NCBI GenBank assembly: GCA_964476565.1
Contig: CAYZBG010000008.1
Location: 26,945 to 90,944 of the forward strand
From: CAMAXB01 sp964476565
GTDB taxonomy: Bacteria > Verrucomicrobiota > Verrucomicrobiia > Opitutales > Opitutaceae
Direction: 5' to 3'
DNA length: 64,000 nt
In this document: positions 25,233 to 35,352 of the stretch, piece by piece
How the letters are laid out: every line of letters starts with the position of its first letter
Numbering within the stretch: the first letter of the stretch is position 1
Position numbers and translations under genes: made by a program
The notes under the pieces: model-generated
Told to the model about the DNA's origin: nothing
Databases searched by the model: none
The model's input: only the letters and a program-made list of their open reading frames with translations

Positions 25233-25264
25233 CTTCATCCTTCTGCCTTCATACTTCATCCTTC
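25233..25264 (+). repeat. Right inverted arm of S23 cassette
   Basis: Contains CTTCATCCTTC at 25233-25243 and 25254-25264, the inverted counterpart of 24833-24864. On the minus strand it gives purine-rich GAAGGA units just before the S23 start codon. Confidence 0.8.
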
Positions 25265-25266
25265 GT

Positions 25267-26022
25267 CTATTTTCCCGCGCTCCATCCGCCGTCCACCAGG
25301 TGGCACGAGCCGGTGACCATGGCGGCTTCGTCGCTGGCGAGATAGACGGCGGCGGCGGCGATTTCCTCGGGTCGGGCCATGCGGCCGGTGAGCTGCGTCG
25401 AGGCCATGTCGCGGTAGGCTTTCTCCGGATCGGGGTACTCGGCGATGCGGGCGCGCACGAAGGGGGTCTCGACCCGGCCCGGGCAGATCGCGTTGAAACG
25501 TACGCCGGTGTGCGAGTGGTCGAGGGCGAGGGCGCGGGTGAGGCCGACGACGGCGTGTTTTGTGACGGTGTAGGCGAGCCGGTCGCGCACGGCGACGATA
25601 CCGCCGATGGAGGCCAGGTTGATCACGCTGCCGCGGCCGCGCTCGAGCATGGCGGGGACGAAGGCTTTGCAGAGGTTGAACGGGCCGCGGACGTTGACGG
25701 CGTGCAGGCGGTCGAGATCGGACGCGTGGGTCGCGAGCAGATTGCCCACGTGACCGATGCCGGCGTTGTTCACGAGAAGGTCGAGCGGCGGGAGCCGGCC
25801 CGCGAGGGCAAGCGCGTCCGTTTCGCTGGCGACGTCGAGCGCGGCAAAGTCGGACGCACCACCCGCCGCTCGGATCGACGCCACTGTGGCCTCGCCGGCG
25901 GCCGCGTCGCGATCCACCACCCAGACCTGCGCCCCGGCCCGGGCGAAGGCGAGGGCAATGGCCTGGCCGATGCCGGAACCGGCGCCAGTGACGAGGGCTA
26001 CCTTGCCGGCGAGGGAGAACAT
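25267..26022 (-). CDS. Short-chain dehydrogenase/reductase
   Basis: A 251-residue SDR. The cofactor loop is TGAGSGIGQ (12-20), an acidic VVDRD after strand 2 favours NAD, NNAGIG is present, and the catalytic Ser-Tyr-Lys set lies in INLASIGGI and AYTVTKHAVVGL. The C-terminal part (CPGRVETPFV) is classical. It resembles dehydrogenases acting on deoxy-sugar acids such as 2-keto-3-deoxy-L-fuconate dehydrogenase; paired with an FAH-family hydrolase this suggests L-fucose or L-rhamnose acid breakdown, an inference from family and context. It starts 13 bp after the fumarase stop, so it is probably cotranscribed with it. Confidence 0.86.
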   Translation of the reverse strand: MFSLAGKVALVTGAGSGIGQAIALAFARAGAQVWVVDRDAAAGEATVASIRAAGGASDFAALDVASETDALALAGRLPPLDLLVNNAGIGHVGNLLATHASDLDRLHAVNVRGPFNLCKAFVPAMLERGRGSVINLASIGGIVAVRDRLAYTVTKHAVVGLTRALALDHSHTGVRFNAICPGRVETPFVRARIAEYPDPEKAYRDMASTQLTGRMARPEEIAAAAVYLASDEAAMVTGSCHLVDGGWSAGK

Positions 26023-26035
26023 TGGGCCTCCGCGA

Positions 26036-27679
<1,644 letters not shown>

Positions 27680-27782
27680 GCGGACAGGGTAGCCGGAAGT
27701 CGCGGTTTGGGTACGAGGAAAAAGACGGGGTGGGCAAAAATTAGCGCAGGTTGGCGCGCCCGTTAGCGAAGGCGGTGCCGGC

Positions 27783-29042
27783 TCAGGCGCCGGAGGCCAT
27801 GGCGTCGATCGTCCCGCGCAGCGCGGACAGCTGCGAGAGCGTGACCGTCGCCGGCGGCGCGGGGCGTTCCCAGCCGTGGGCGCCGGGCCAGTGGCCGTGG
27901 GCAAGAAAATCGTGCTGCGTGCGGGTGAGGGCCGCGACCGACAGGTAGTCCTGCTGCTCCTGCTCGTTGCGGAAGGGGCTGACGAGCGGCGCCGGGATCG
28001 CCGCGATGTGGCCGCTGGAAACGTAGGCGAGGTCGTTGAGGATCACGAACGGACGCGAATCGATCAGCGTGGTGGCCGGCCGCGGCGTCTCGTCCCGCAG
28101 GTAACGGTAGTAGGCGAGGTGGTTTTCGAACAGCGTGTCGAACGGCTCCAGGGGAATGCGTTCCACCCGCCCGTCGAGCCAGCGGATCTCGGCGCCTTGG
28201 CCGACGACGTAGCGCAAGGAGGCCTTCTCGCAGACGACGGTTTCGCTTTGCGAACTCGGCCCGGCGCAGGCGTGGGAGAGCGCGAAGCGCAGCACGGCAC
28301 CGCCCTCGGTGAGGGTTTCCACAAAGAACGTATCCGCGCCCTGGATCGGATGGGCGCGATAAAGCTCGGCCCGCACCTCGGCGAGGTGGGCCCACGACAT
28401 CAGCGTGTCAGTCCCGGCCCAGAACAGCATGTTGTGCACGTAGTGCGCCATGGCGTTGCCGAAGCACGAGTCGAGGATGAGCCGTCCGTGGTCGCCGGTG
28501 AGGCGGCCGGCCCAGGTGTTGCGCTCGAAATAGCTGCGCGGCCGGGGCCAGCACGCGGCGAGGTGGGCCTCCCGCAGCGCGCCGAACTCGCCGGCGAGCA
28601 GACGTTCCTTCAGGGCCTGGCGCGGTTTCTCGATGATGAAGTTGAACCCGACGAGCGTGGCCTTGCGGGCGGTGCGGTCGTGCTGGATCATCTCCTCCAG
28701 CTCGACGTAGTCGAGGGTCGGCGGCTTCTCGAGGTAGACCGCGAGGCCGTGTTCGACCCCGGCCCGGTGCATCTCGGCGTGGAGCGAAATCGGGGTGGGG
28801 ACGACGAGCAGGTCGAGTCCGCCGGCGCAGGCGGACAACATGGTGCGGTAGTCGTCGAAGATCCGCACGCCTCGCCGGGCGAAGCCCCAGAGCTGCTGGG
28901 CGCCGGCAAAGTCCGCGGAGCGCGGATCGCAGGTGCAGACGAGGCGGGCGTGCCCCTTTTCCTCCAAGCGGAGGACCGCCTGATGATGGGAGCCGGCGTA
29001 GCCGCCCAGACCGATGATGCCGATGCGGATGGGCGGCTTCAC
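27783..29042 (-). CDS. Gfo/Idh/MocA family oxidoreductase
   Basis: A 419-residue NAD(P)-dependent oxidoreductase. The Rossmann part begins IRIGIIGLGGYAGSHH (5-20), followed by VCTCDPRSADF and VVPTPISLHAEM, then the family's EKPPTLDYVELEEM (EKP motif). The C-terminal alpha/beta domain is complete. Such enzymes act on free or phosphorylated sugars and inositols; the substrate is not evident. Its ATG overlaps the stop of the upstream kdsD-like gene by 4 bp (29039-29042), so they are coupled. Confidence 0.85.
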   Translation of the reverse strand: MKPPIRIGIIGLGGYAGSHHQAVLRLEEKGHARLVCTCDPRSADFAGAQQLWGFARRGVRIFDDYRTMLSACAGGLDLLVVPTPISLHAEMHRAGVEHGLAVYLEKPPTLDYVELEEMIQHDRTARKATLVGFNFIIEKPRQALKERLLAGEFGALREAHLAACWPRPRSYFERNTWAGRLTGDHGRLILDSCFGNAMAHYVHNMLFWAGTDTLMSWAHLAEVRAELYRAHPIQGADTFFVETLTEGGAVLRFALSHACAGPSSQSETVVCEKASLRYVVGQGAEIRWLDGRVERIPLEPFDTLFENHLAYYRYLRDETPRPATTLIDSRPFVILNDLAYVSSGHIAAIPAPLVSPFRNEQEQQDYLSVAALTRTQHDFLAHGHWPGAHGWERPAPPATVTLSQLSALRGTIDAMASGA

Positions 29043-30028
29043 ACGATCTTCAGTTTGGGCAGATCCTGGCCGTCGACGAGGCCCACGGGCTGGCCGCGGC
29101 GGTTGACGACGATCAGGTCATCGATCTTGTGCGCCTCGAACAGGCGCAAGGCGTCCACGCCCAGCGCGTCCTCCCGGATGGTCTTGGGCTGACGGGTCAT
29201 GAACGTGGCGACGGGTTTCGAGAGAAAGTCGGGCCCGGTCAGCGCACTCCGCCGAAAATCACCGTCAGTCAGGATGCCGCTGAGCTTGCCGGTGCGCGGG
29301 TGCACGAGCGCGATGCTGCCGCTCTTGGCCCGGGTCATCGCGAGGATGGCCTCCTGCGTCGTCACGGTGTCCGGTGCCACCGGGAGGCGGTCGCCCGTGC
29401 GCATGATGTCTTTCACACGCAGCAGGAGAACGCGGCCAAGATTGCCGGCGGGGTGAAAGCGGGCGAAGTCCTCGCGCGTCAGGCCACGGGCTTCGAGCAG
29501 GACCATCGCGAGCGCGTCGCCCAGGGCGAGGGCGGCCGTGGTACTGGCGGTCGGAGCGAGGCGCAGCGGACAGGCCTCGCGGGGTACGACGTAGAGCAGG
29601 CGCAGGTCGGCGTTGCGGGCGAGGTCGGAGTCGGGCGTTCCGGTCAGCGCCACGATCGTGAGGCCGAACCGGCGCAGCAGCGGCAGTAGACGCAGGATTT
29701 CCTCGGACTGACCGCTGTTGCTTAGCAGGAGGGCCACATCGCCTTCGGCGCACAGCCCGACATCGCCGTGCAGGGCCTGGGTCGCGTCGAGAAAGCAGGA
29801 CGCGACGCCGGTGCTGTTGAACGTGCCGACCAGTTTTTGCGCAATGTGCGCGGATTTTCCGACCCCGCAAAAGATGAGTTTCGCGCCGCGACCGACCGCA
29901 GCTTCGATCGTCTGCGCCACCTGCACAAACTCGCCGTCGAGCCCCCGGGCGCTCGCGGCCAGTGCGTCCATCTCGATGCGGATGCAGGCGCGGGCGCGGG
30001 CTAGCGCGGTTTTGGATGCGAGAGCCAT
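29039..30028 (-). CDS. kdsD: D-arabinose 5-phosphate isomerase (KdsD/GutQ family)
   Basis: A 329-residue SIS-domain isomerase with two C-terminal CBS domains, converting ribulose 5-phosphate to arabinose 5-phosphate, the first step toward KDO for lipopolysaccharide. The SIS part has FCGVGKSAHIAQKLVGTFNSTG, the KDO-isomerase marks FLDATQALHGDVG and LLLSNSGQSEEI, and PTASTTAALALGDALA. CBS regions follow at about 205-260 and 270-325. Length equals E. coli KdsD. It is translationally coupled to the Gfo/Idh/MocA gene downstream. A GutQ-like catabolic role cannot be excluded. Confidence 0.9.
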   Translation of the reverse strand: MALASKTALARARACIRIEMDALAASARGLDGEFVQVAQTIEAAVGRGAKLIFCGVGKSAHIAQKLVGTFNSTGVASCFLDATQALHGDVGLCAEGDVALLLSNSGQSEEILRLLPLLRRFGLTIVALTGTPDSDLARNADLRLLYVVPREACPLRLAPTASTTAALALGDALAMVLLEARGLTREDFARFHPAGNLGRVLLLRVKDIMRTGDRLPVAPDTVTTQEAILAMTRAKSGSIALVHPRTGKLSGILTDGDFRRSALTGPDFLSKPVATFMTRQPKTIREDALGVDALRLFEAHKIDDLIVVNRRGQPVGLVDGQDLPKLKIV

Positions 30029-30103
30029 TTAGAGTTTGAGTCGCAAGACGGACTGCGAGACTTAGGGGAGGCTGGGTTGCGTTCAACCCCCTTTTCCGCG
30101 CCG

Positions 30104-30955
30104 ATGAGGTTTAACCCGTTGTCCCTCCTGTCTCTGCTCATCCTGCTGCTGCTGGCAGCGGGCTGCGAACGTCCGCAAGGACTGGGGCAGACGGCGGAGA
30201 TCGACGACCCGGATCGCACCCGCGGCATCAGCCTCCTGCGCAGCGGCCGCAACCAGGAGGCGCTGGCGGCGTTCTTGCGCGTGATCGAAAAGCGCGGTGG
30301 CGATGCGCCGGAGTCGCACCTCGATGCCGCCCAAATTTATCACGAGCAGATCCGCGATCCACTCGCGGCGATCTACCATTATCGAAAGTACCTGGAGCTG
30401 AAACCCAACGGCCAGAAGTCCGACCTCGTGCGCGGCCGCATTCAGGCCGCGACGCGCGACTTCGCCCGCACCTTGCCGGCCCAGCCGTTGGAAAACCAGG
30501 TGTTGCGCAACGACCTTCTGGATGTGGTGGAGCAGTTGAAGCGTGAGAACGCCGAGCTGCAGGCGCAGCTGGCGCAGGCGCTGTCCGGTCAGGCCGCAAC
30601 CGAGCCACGCGGAACAATCGCCAATCTCGCGGTCAACGAGGCGCCGCCGGTGGATGCACCGCGCATCATTCGTCCCGGCCTCGATACCAATGTGGGCGGC
30701 ACGGCAGTCGCGACCGCGGTGCCCCAGCGTCCGGTCTCGACTCCGACTCCGCCCACGCCGCCTCCCGCCGCCGGCCGGCGTCACGTCGTGGCGCAGAAGG
30801 AAAGCCTCTACAGCATCGCCCGCCAGCACTACGGGCAGGCGACCAACGCGCGGATTCAGGAGATCGTTGCGGCCAATCGCGATCAGTTGCCCCAGGGCAT
30901 CAACACGCCGCTGCGTCCGGGCATGGAACTGCGCATCCCGGCGGCGGGCAATTGA
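30104..30955 (+). CDS. LysM-domain lipoprotein with TPR-like and coiled-coil regions
   Basis: A 283-residue lipoprotein. The signal peptide ends in LLAAGC with Cys21 as lipid site. A TPR-like helical region (about 35-110, LLRSGRNQEALAAFLRVI) is followed by a short coiled coil (about 135-165, LKRENAELQAQLAQAL), a Pro/Thr-rich linker and a C-terminal LysM domain (about 226-280, RHVVAQKESLYSIARQHYG). LysM binds peptidoglycan, so the protein probably tethers the envelope. The ATG at 30104 is chosen over an upstream TTG because it begins the signal peptide. Confidence 0.85.
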   Translation: MRFNPLSLLSLLILLLLAAGCERPQGLGQTAEIDDPDRTRGISLLRSGRNQEALAAFLRVIEKRGGDAPESHLDAAQIYHEQIRDPLAAIYHYRKYLELKPNGQKSDLVRGRIQAATRDFARTLPAQPLENQVLRNDLLDVVEQLKRENAELQAQLAQALSGQAATEPRGTIANLAVNEAPPVDAPRIIRPGLDTNVGGTAVATAVPQRPVSTPTPPTPPPAAGRRHVVAQKESLYSIARQHYGQATNARIQEIVAANRDQLPQGINTPLRPGMELRIPAAGN

Positions 30956-31068
30956 GACTTGTTGGCGTTCGCTGCGCCGGCACGGATCGCAAGGACAAAA
31001 TATGCGGCATGCCGGCCAAGGGTCGGGCAGCGGGGTAGGGCCGGTTCTGGCATCATGGCCGCCACGCC

Positions 31069-32490
31069 ATGATCAGCCTGCATGACTCCCCGATCGCCGC
31101 CCCTGCCTCCGCGCTCGCGACGGCGGCGCTCGACCTCGACCTGCTGCGCAAGTACGCGATCCCCGGACCGCGTTACACCTCGTATCCACCGGCCACGCGG
31201 TTCCACGCCGGCTTTGGCAGCGCGGAGGTCGATCGCTCGCTCGTGGACGACAACCGTCCCGGCGCCGGGCCGCTGTCGCTGTATTTTCACCTGCCGTTCT
31301 GCGAGTCCCGCTGCTGGTACTGCGGTTGCCATACGATCATCACCCGGCGAAAAGAGGTCGCCGACCGGTACCTGGACGATTTGGAGCTGGAACTGCGGTT
31401 GACCGCCGCCCGGGTGGATCCGGCGCGGCGCGTCACCCAGCTGCACCTCGGCGGCGGTACGCCGACGTTCCTGACCGCGGAGCAGCTCGGACGGCTGCGC
31501 GACATGGTCGGCGCCTTTTTCGCCTTTGATCCGGCGGCCGAGATCAGCGCCGAGATCGATCCGCGCCGGCTGACGGCGGATCAGGTGGCGGTGTTGCGCG
31601 ATTTCGGCCTGAACCGGGCCTCGCTGGGGGTGCAGGACACCAACCCGGAGGTGCAGCTCGCCATCCATCGCATCCAGCCCCAGGCGATGAACGAACAGGC
31701 CTTCACGTGGTTGCGTGCGGCCGGCGTCGGCTCGATCAACGTCGACCTCATCTACGGTCTGCCCCTGCAGACCACCGCTTCGCTGGACCGGACCGTCGAC
31801 GACGTGCTGGCGCTCGCGCCGGACCGCCTCTCGGTGTTCAGCTACGCCCACGTTCCGTGGATCAAGCCAGCCCAGCGGATCTTCGAGCAGCGCAACCAGC
31901 TGCCCGGACCGGAGCAGAAGCTCACGATGTTTGCCCACCTGCACACCCGCTTGAAGGGCGCGGGCTTCGTCGACATCGGGCTGGATCACTTTGCCCGTCC
32001 GGATGACGAGCTGGCGCGGGCGCTCGTCGCGGGGACCCTGCATCGCAACTTCCAGGGCTACTCCACCCATGCCGGCGCCTCGCTCTACGCCTTTGGCATA
32101 TCGTCCATTTCCCAGACCTCCGACACGTACCGGCAGAACCATAAATCCCTCGCCGACTACCATGCCGCCCTCGCAGCCGGGATGCTCCCGGTCGAACGCG
32201 GCTACCGGTTGACCTCCGACGACCGGTTGCGCCGGGCTGCGATCATGCGGGTGATGTGCGAACGCCGGCTGGATCTGGATGAACTGGCCCGCGAGACGGG
32301 CGAAGACGTGCGGACGGCGTTCGCCGAGGAGTGGCGGTCGCTCGAGCCTCTGGCGGCCGACGGGTTGCTCGCATTGGGCGACGGCCGCTTCGAGGTCCTG
32401 CCTGCTGGCGTGCCCCTGTTGCGCGTGATTGCGATGAAGTTCGATGCCACGCTGGTGGCAGGTCCGCGCCGGCACGCGCTCACCGTCTGA
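31069..32490 (+). CDS. hemN: Oxygen-independent coproporphyrinogen III oxidase
   Basis: A 473-residue radical-SAM enzyme that oxidatively decarboxylates coproporphyrinogen III without oxygen in haem synthesis. The cluster motif is Cys78, Cys82, Cys85 (CESRCWYCGC), with the HemN-specific fourth Cys87. HemN marks include PRYTSYPPATRFH near the N-terminus, LHLGGGTPTFL, DPRRLTADQV, and the glutamine-rich SLGVQDTNPEVQ. This is true HemN rather than HemW, given the N-terminal PRYTSYP block and length. It fits an anaerobic lifestyle and the haem demand of the nrf cytochromes. Confidence 0.93.
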   Translation: MISLHDSPIAAPASALATAALDLDLLRKYAIPGPRYTSYPPATRFHAGFGSAEVDRSLVDDNRPGAGPLSLYFHLPFCESRCWYCGCHTIITRRKEVADRYLDDLELELRLTAARVDPARRVTQLHLGGGTPTFLTAEQLGRLRDMVGAFFAFDPAAEISAEIDPRRLTADQVAVLRDFGLNRASLGVQDTNPEVQLAIHRIQPQAMNEQAFTWLRAAGVGSINVDLIYGLPLQTTASLDRTVDDVLALAPDRLSVFSYAHVPWIKPAQRIFEQRNQLPGPEQKLTMFAHLHTRLKGAGFVDIGLDHFARPDDELARALVAGTLHRNFQGYSTHAGASLYAFGISSISQTSDTYRQNHKSLADYHAALAAGMLPVERGYRLTSDDRLRRAAIMRVMCERRLDLDELARETGEDVRTAFAEEWRSLEPLAADGLLALGDGRFEVLPAGVPLLRVIAMKFDATLVAGPRRHALTV

Positions 32491-32608
32491 ACGGCGGGCG
32501 GGGAAACGCCCTGCCGGCCGCCCCGGGGACGCACTGAGGGCGTCCGCTCCAAACCCGTCTGCTGATTTGCATTCACCGGCGGACCACGCATACGGTTCCG
32601 GTCCTGCC

Positions 32609-33040
32609 ATGTCCGACCTCACCGACCTTTACCAAGCGGTCATCCTCGATCACAGCAAACGGCCGCGCAACCGCGGGCGTCTGCCCACGGCGACCCGCGT
32701 CGCGTCGGGGGACAATCCGACCTGCGGGGACAATTGCACGGTGTACGTGCGCATGGACGGCGACCGGATCGCGGAGATCGGGTTCGACGGCTCGGGCTGC
32801 GCGATCTCCCAGGCCAGCGCCTCGCTGATGACGACCCTGCTCAAGGGAAAGACCGCGGCGGAGGCCGCAGCGACCTTTGGTGAGTTCAAGCAGATCGTCA
32901 CCACCGGGCAGGCGCCGGAGGAGATCTCCGACCTCGCCGCGTTTGCAGGCGTCCATGCCTACCCGGCGCGCATCAAGTGCGCGACCCTCGCATGGCATGC
33001 CGCGCTCGATGCGCTGAAGCAGCCCGATAAACCCGTCTGA
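32609..33040 (+). CDS. sufU: SufU-type iron-sulfur scaffold/sulfur-transfer protein
   Basis: A 143-residue IscU-like protein. Active residues are Cys39 and Asp41 (NPTCGDNC), Cys64 (GSGCAISQAS) and Cys124 (RIKCATLAW). The insertion between Cys64 and Cys124 is longer than in IscU, as in Gram-positive SufU, which binds zinc and accepts sulfur from SufS. It lies 8 bp upstream of a SufS-type desulfurase, the standard pairing. No sufBCD genes are in the window. The ATG at 32609 gives the conserved MSDLTDLYQAVILDH start. Confidence 0.92.
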   Translation: MSDLTDLYQAVILDHSKRPRNRGRLPTATRVASGDNPTCGDNCTVYVRMDGDRIAEIGFDGSGCAISQASASLMTTLLKGKTAAEAAATFGEFKQIVTTGQAPEEISDLAAFAGVHAYPARIKCATLAWHAALDALKQPDKPV

Positions 33041-33048
33041 TCCCTGCC

Positions 33049-34281
33049 ATGGCCTCGCTCCACGACGCGCGTTCGCATTTTCCCGCCCTGCATCAGCAGG
33101 TGAACGGCAAGCCGTTGGTCTACCTGGACAACGGCGCCACCTCCCACAAGCCGCGCACGGTGATCGACGCGCTGGTCCGCTACTACGAGCGCGACAACAG
33201 CAACGTGCACCGCGGCCTGCATGCGCTGTCGATGCGTTCGACCGACAGCTATGAGGCCGCGCGTATCCGGGCGGCCCGCTTCATCAACGCGGCCGAGCCG
33301 GCGGAGATCATCTTCGTCCGCGGCACCACCGAGGCGATCAACACGGTGGCGGCAGGTCTGGCGCCGCGCATCGGGCCGGGTGACGTGATCCTCGCGACGG
33401 AGATGGAGCACCACTCCAACCTCGTGCCGTGGCAGCAGCTGGCGAAGGCGCGCGGCGCGACCCTGCGTTACGTGCCGGTGTTGGGGGCCGACGCGGAAGG
33501 CGGTCTCGACCTGGCCGCCCTCGATCATCTGCTTACGCCGCAGGTCAAGGTCTTCGCCTTCACGCACATTTCCAATACGCTCGGCACGATCAACCCCGTG
33601 CAGGAGCTCTGCCGGCGCGCGCGGGCGGTCGGTGCTCTCAGTGTGGTCGACGCGGCGCAGTCGATCGGGCACGACGTGGTCGACGTGCGGGCCATGGGCT
33701 GCGATTTCCTCGCGTTCTCCGGACACAAGATGTGCGGTCCGACCGGCATCGGCGTGCTGTACGGCCGTCGCGAGTTGTTGGATACGATGGAGCCGGCCGA
33801 GACCGGCGGTGGCATGGTGGTGAGCGTCGATTATGCCGGGGCCCGCTGGAAGCCCTCGCCCGAGCGCTTCGAGGCGGGCACGCCCAATGTCGCCGACGCG
33901 GTGGGGCTGCATGCGGCCATGACCTACCTCGATGAACTCGGGCGCCCGGCGATCGCGGCGCACGACCACGAGCTGGCCGCCTACGGGTACGCGCGGCTGA
34001 GCGAGATCCCGGGCATTCGCATCCTCGGTCCGAGGGCGGGCGTGGTCCGCGGCGGCATCCTGAGCTTCGCGCTGCAGGACGCCCATGCGCATGACGTCGT
34101 GACCTTCGCCGACCAGGACGGGATTGCGCTTCGCGGCGGGCATCACTGCAACCAGCCGTTGATGAAGAAACTCGGTCTGCCCAGCACGGCCCGGGCGAGC
34201 TTTTATCTCTACAACACGCAGGAAGAGATCGACGTCCTGGCCAAGTCGATCCGTCGCATCCAGACATTCTTCGCCGGCTGA
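33049..34281 (+). CDS. sufS: Cysteine desulfurase, SufS type
   Basis: A 410-residue PLP enzyme releasing sulfur from cysteine for iron-sulfur cluster assembly. The PLP lysine is Lys227 in FSGHKMCGPTGIG, and the persulfide cysteine is Cys367 in RGGHHCNQPLM, the group II (SufS/CsdA) arrangement. The EMEHHSNLVPW and HISNTLGTINP blocks are also conserved. It follows sufU by 8 bp and probably passes sulfur to it. It converges with the polyketide synthase gene. Confidence 0.95.
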   Translation: MASLHDARSHFPALHQQVNGKPLVYLDNGATSHKPRTVIDALVRYYERDNSNVHRGLHALSMRSTDSYEAARIRAARFINAAEPAEIIFVRGTTEAINTVAAGLAPRIGPGDVILATEMEHHSNLVPWQQLAKARGATLRYVPVLGADAEGGLDLAALDHLLTPQVKVFAFTHISNTLGTINPVQELCRRARAVGALSVVDAAQSIGHDVVDVRAMGCDFLAFSGHKMCGPTGIGVLYGRRELLDTMEPAETGGGMVVSVDYAGARWKPSPERFEAGTPNVADAVGLHAAMTYLDELGRPAIAAHDHELAAYGYARLSEIPGIRILGPRAGVVRGGILSFALQDAHAHDVVTFADQDGIALRGGHHCNQPLMKKLGLPSTARASFYLYNTQEEIDVLAKSIRRIQTFFAG

Positions 34282-34293
34282 TCCGCAGCGGCG

Positions 34294-35337
34294 TCAGGTC
34301 ACGCCGACGCGGCAGCTGTGGGCGCTGAACCCGGCGCCGAAACTCACCAGCCACCAGTCCTCCGCGGCGGTTGGCTGCGAGGTTCGCAACGCTTCCTCCA
34401 GCACGAACAGGACGGAGGGGCTGCTCATGTTGGCGTAGTCGCGCAGCACGGTGCGGCTGGCGGTCAGCGAATGACCCGGCAGGGCGGCCTCCAGGGCGTC
34501 CAGCACATCGCGTCCGCCGGTATGGGCCAGCACGCGTCCGACGCGCCGGGCGTCTGCTGGTTCCGCGTCGAGCAAATGGCGCACTGCGGAAGCGGCGCGC
34601 TGCGGCACGGTCGGGTGCAGCCGGTTGCGCAATTTTCCCTCGCGCAGTTCGAAGCGCAGCAGGTCACGATCCTCCGGTCGGTGCACGGTGTTGAAGCCGA
34701 AGCAGCGCAGGCCGGCAGGCCCGGGCGTCGCGCGCCACAACGTGGCGGCGGCGCCATCGCTGAACAGGCAGGCGCTCACGAGAACGCCCGGGTCGTCGTC
34801 GAGGTAGAAGGCCGCCGAGCAGACCTCGACGGCGACGCAGGCGACGGTGGCTTGTGGGTTCGCCGCGAGCACGCCTTGCGCGGCTCGGAGCGTGGGGATC
34901 GCCGCGCCGCAGCCGAGCCCGACGAGATCCTGAAGATAGGTGTTGGGACGCAGGCCGAGTTGCTCGGCCACGTAGCTGGTCACGCCGGGGCACAGGTACC
35001 CGGTGCAGGTGCAGATCAACAGGGCGTCGATCGACTCGGGCCCGAGTCCGGCTGCGGCGAGCGCCCGTGTCAGGGCCCGGCCGGCCAGGGCGGGGGCCGC
35101 GGCGCGAAAGGCCTCGTTGAGCTCATCCGGAGTGAGGTCGAAGACCCGGTCGATGTCGTTGACCGCAAAGTGGCGGGTCGCGATGCCGCTGTCACCGCGG
35201 AGGATGGTGCGGAGGATGAGCTGCGAACGCCGGCTGATGCGTTCGTGCGCCGTGGCGGAGGCCTTCACGATCTCCCAACAACGCGCCTGGGTGAAGGTGG
35301 CTTCGGGCACGGCGGTGGCGAGGGCGTGGAGGTACAT
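34294..35337 (-). CDS. Type III polyketide synthase (chalcone synthase-like)
   Basis: A 347-residue thiolase-fold synthase that extends acyl starters with malonyl-CoA to make alkylresorcinols, pyrones or related phenolics. The catalytic triad is Cys143 (GLGCGAAIPTL), His272 (AHTGGRD) and Asn303 (YANMSSPSVLF). The length and motifs fit bacterial type III PKSs. It is the last gene of a leftward triad (methyltransferase, FAD oxidoreductase, synthase; 15 bp from the FAD gene). Such triads resemble the Streptomyces srs genes for methylated phenolic lipids and alkylquinones. The product here is unknown. Confidence 0.9.
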   Translation of the reverse strand: MYLHALATAVPEATFTQARCWEIVKASATAHERISRRSQLILRTILRGDSGIATRHFAVNDIDRVFDLTPDELNEAFRAAAPALAGRALTRALAAAGLGPESIDALLICTCTGYLCPGVTSYVAEQLGLRPNTYLQDLVGLGCGAAIPTLRAAQGVLAANPQATVACVAVEVCSAAFYLDDDPGVLVSACLFSDGAAATLWRATPGPAGLRCFGFNTVHRPEDRDLLRFELREGKLRNRLHPTVPQRAASAVRHLLDAEPADARRVGRVLAHTGGRDVLDALEAALPGHSLTASRTVLRDYANMSSPSVLFVLEEALRTSQPTAAEDWWLVSFGAGFSAHSCRVGVT

Positions 35338-35352
35338 GCGGCGGAAGGGCGG

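Larger units (their letters stand above)
24833..25264. mobile_element. S23 four-helix-bundle cassette bounded by 32-bp inverted repeats
   Basis: A 432-bp unit made of a single small gene between two inverted arms, 24833-24864 and 25233-25264, which match at 27 of 32 positions when one is reverse-complemented. Each arm is itself two copies of CTTCATCCTTC (or its complement) 10 bases apart. The left arm lies 5 bp from the FAH start codon and the right arm 2 bp from the SDR stop codon, so the unit fits exactly between two genes that otherwise look like an operon. No target-site duplication is obvious and no transposase is encoded. Confidence 0.6.
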
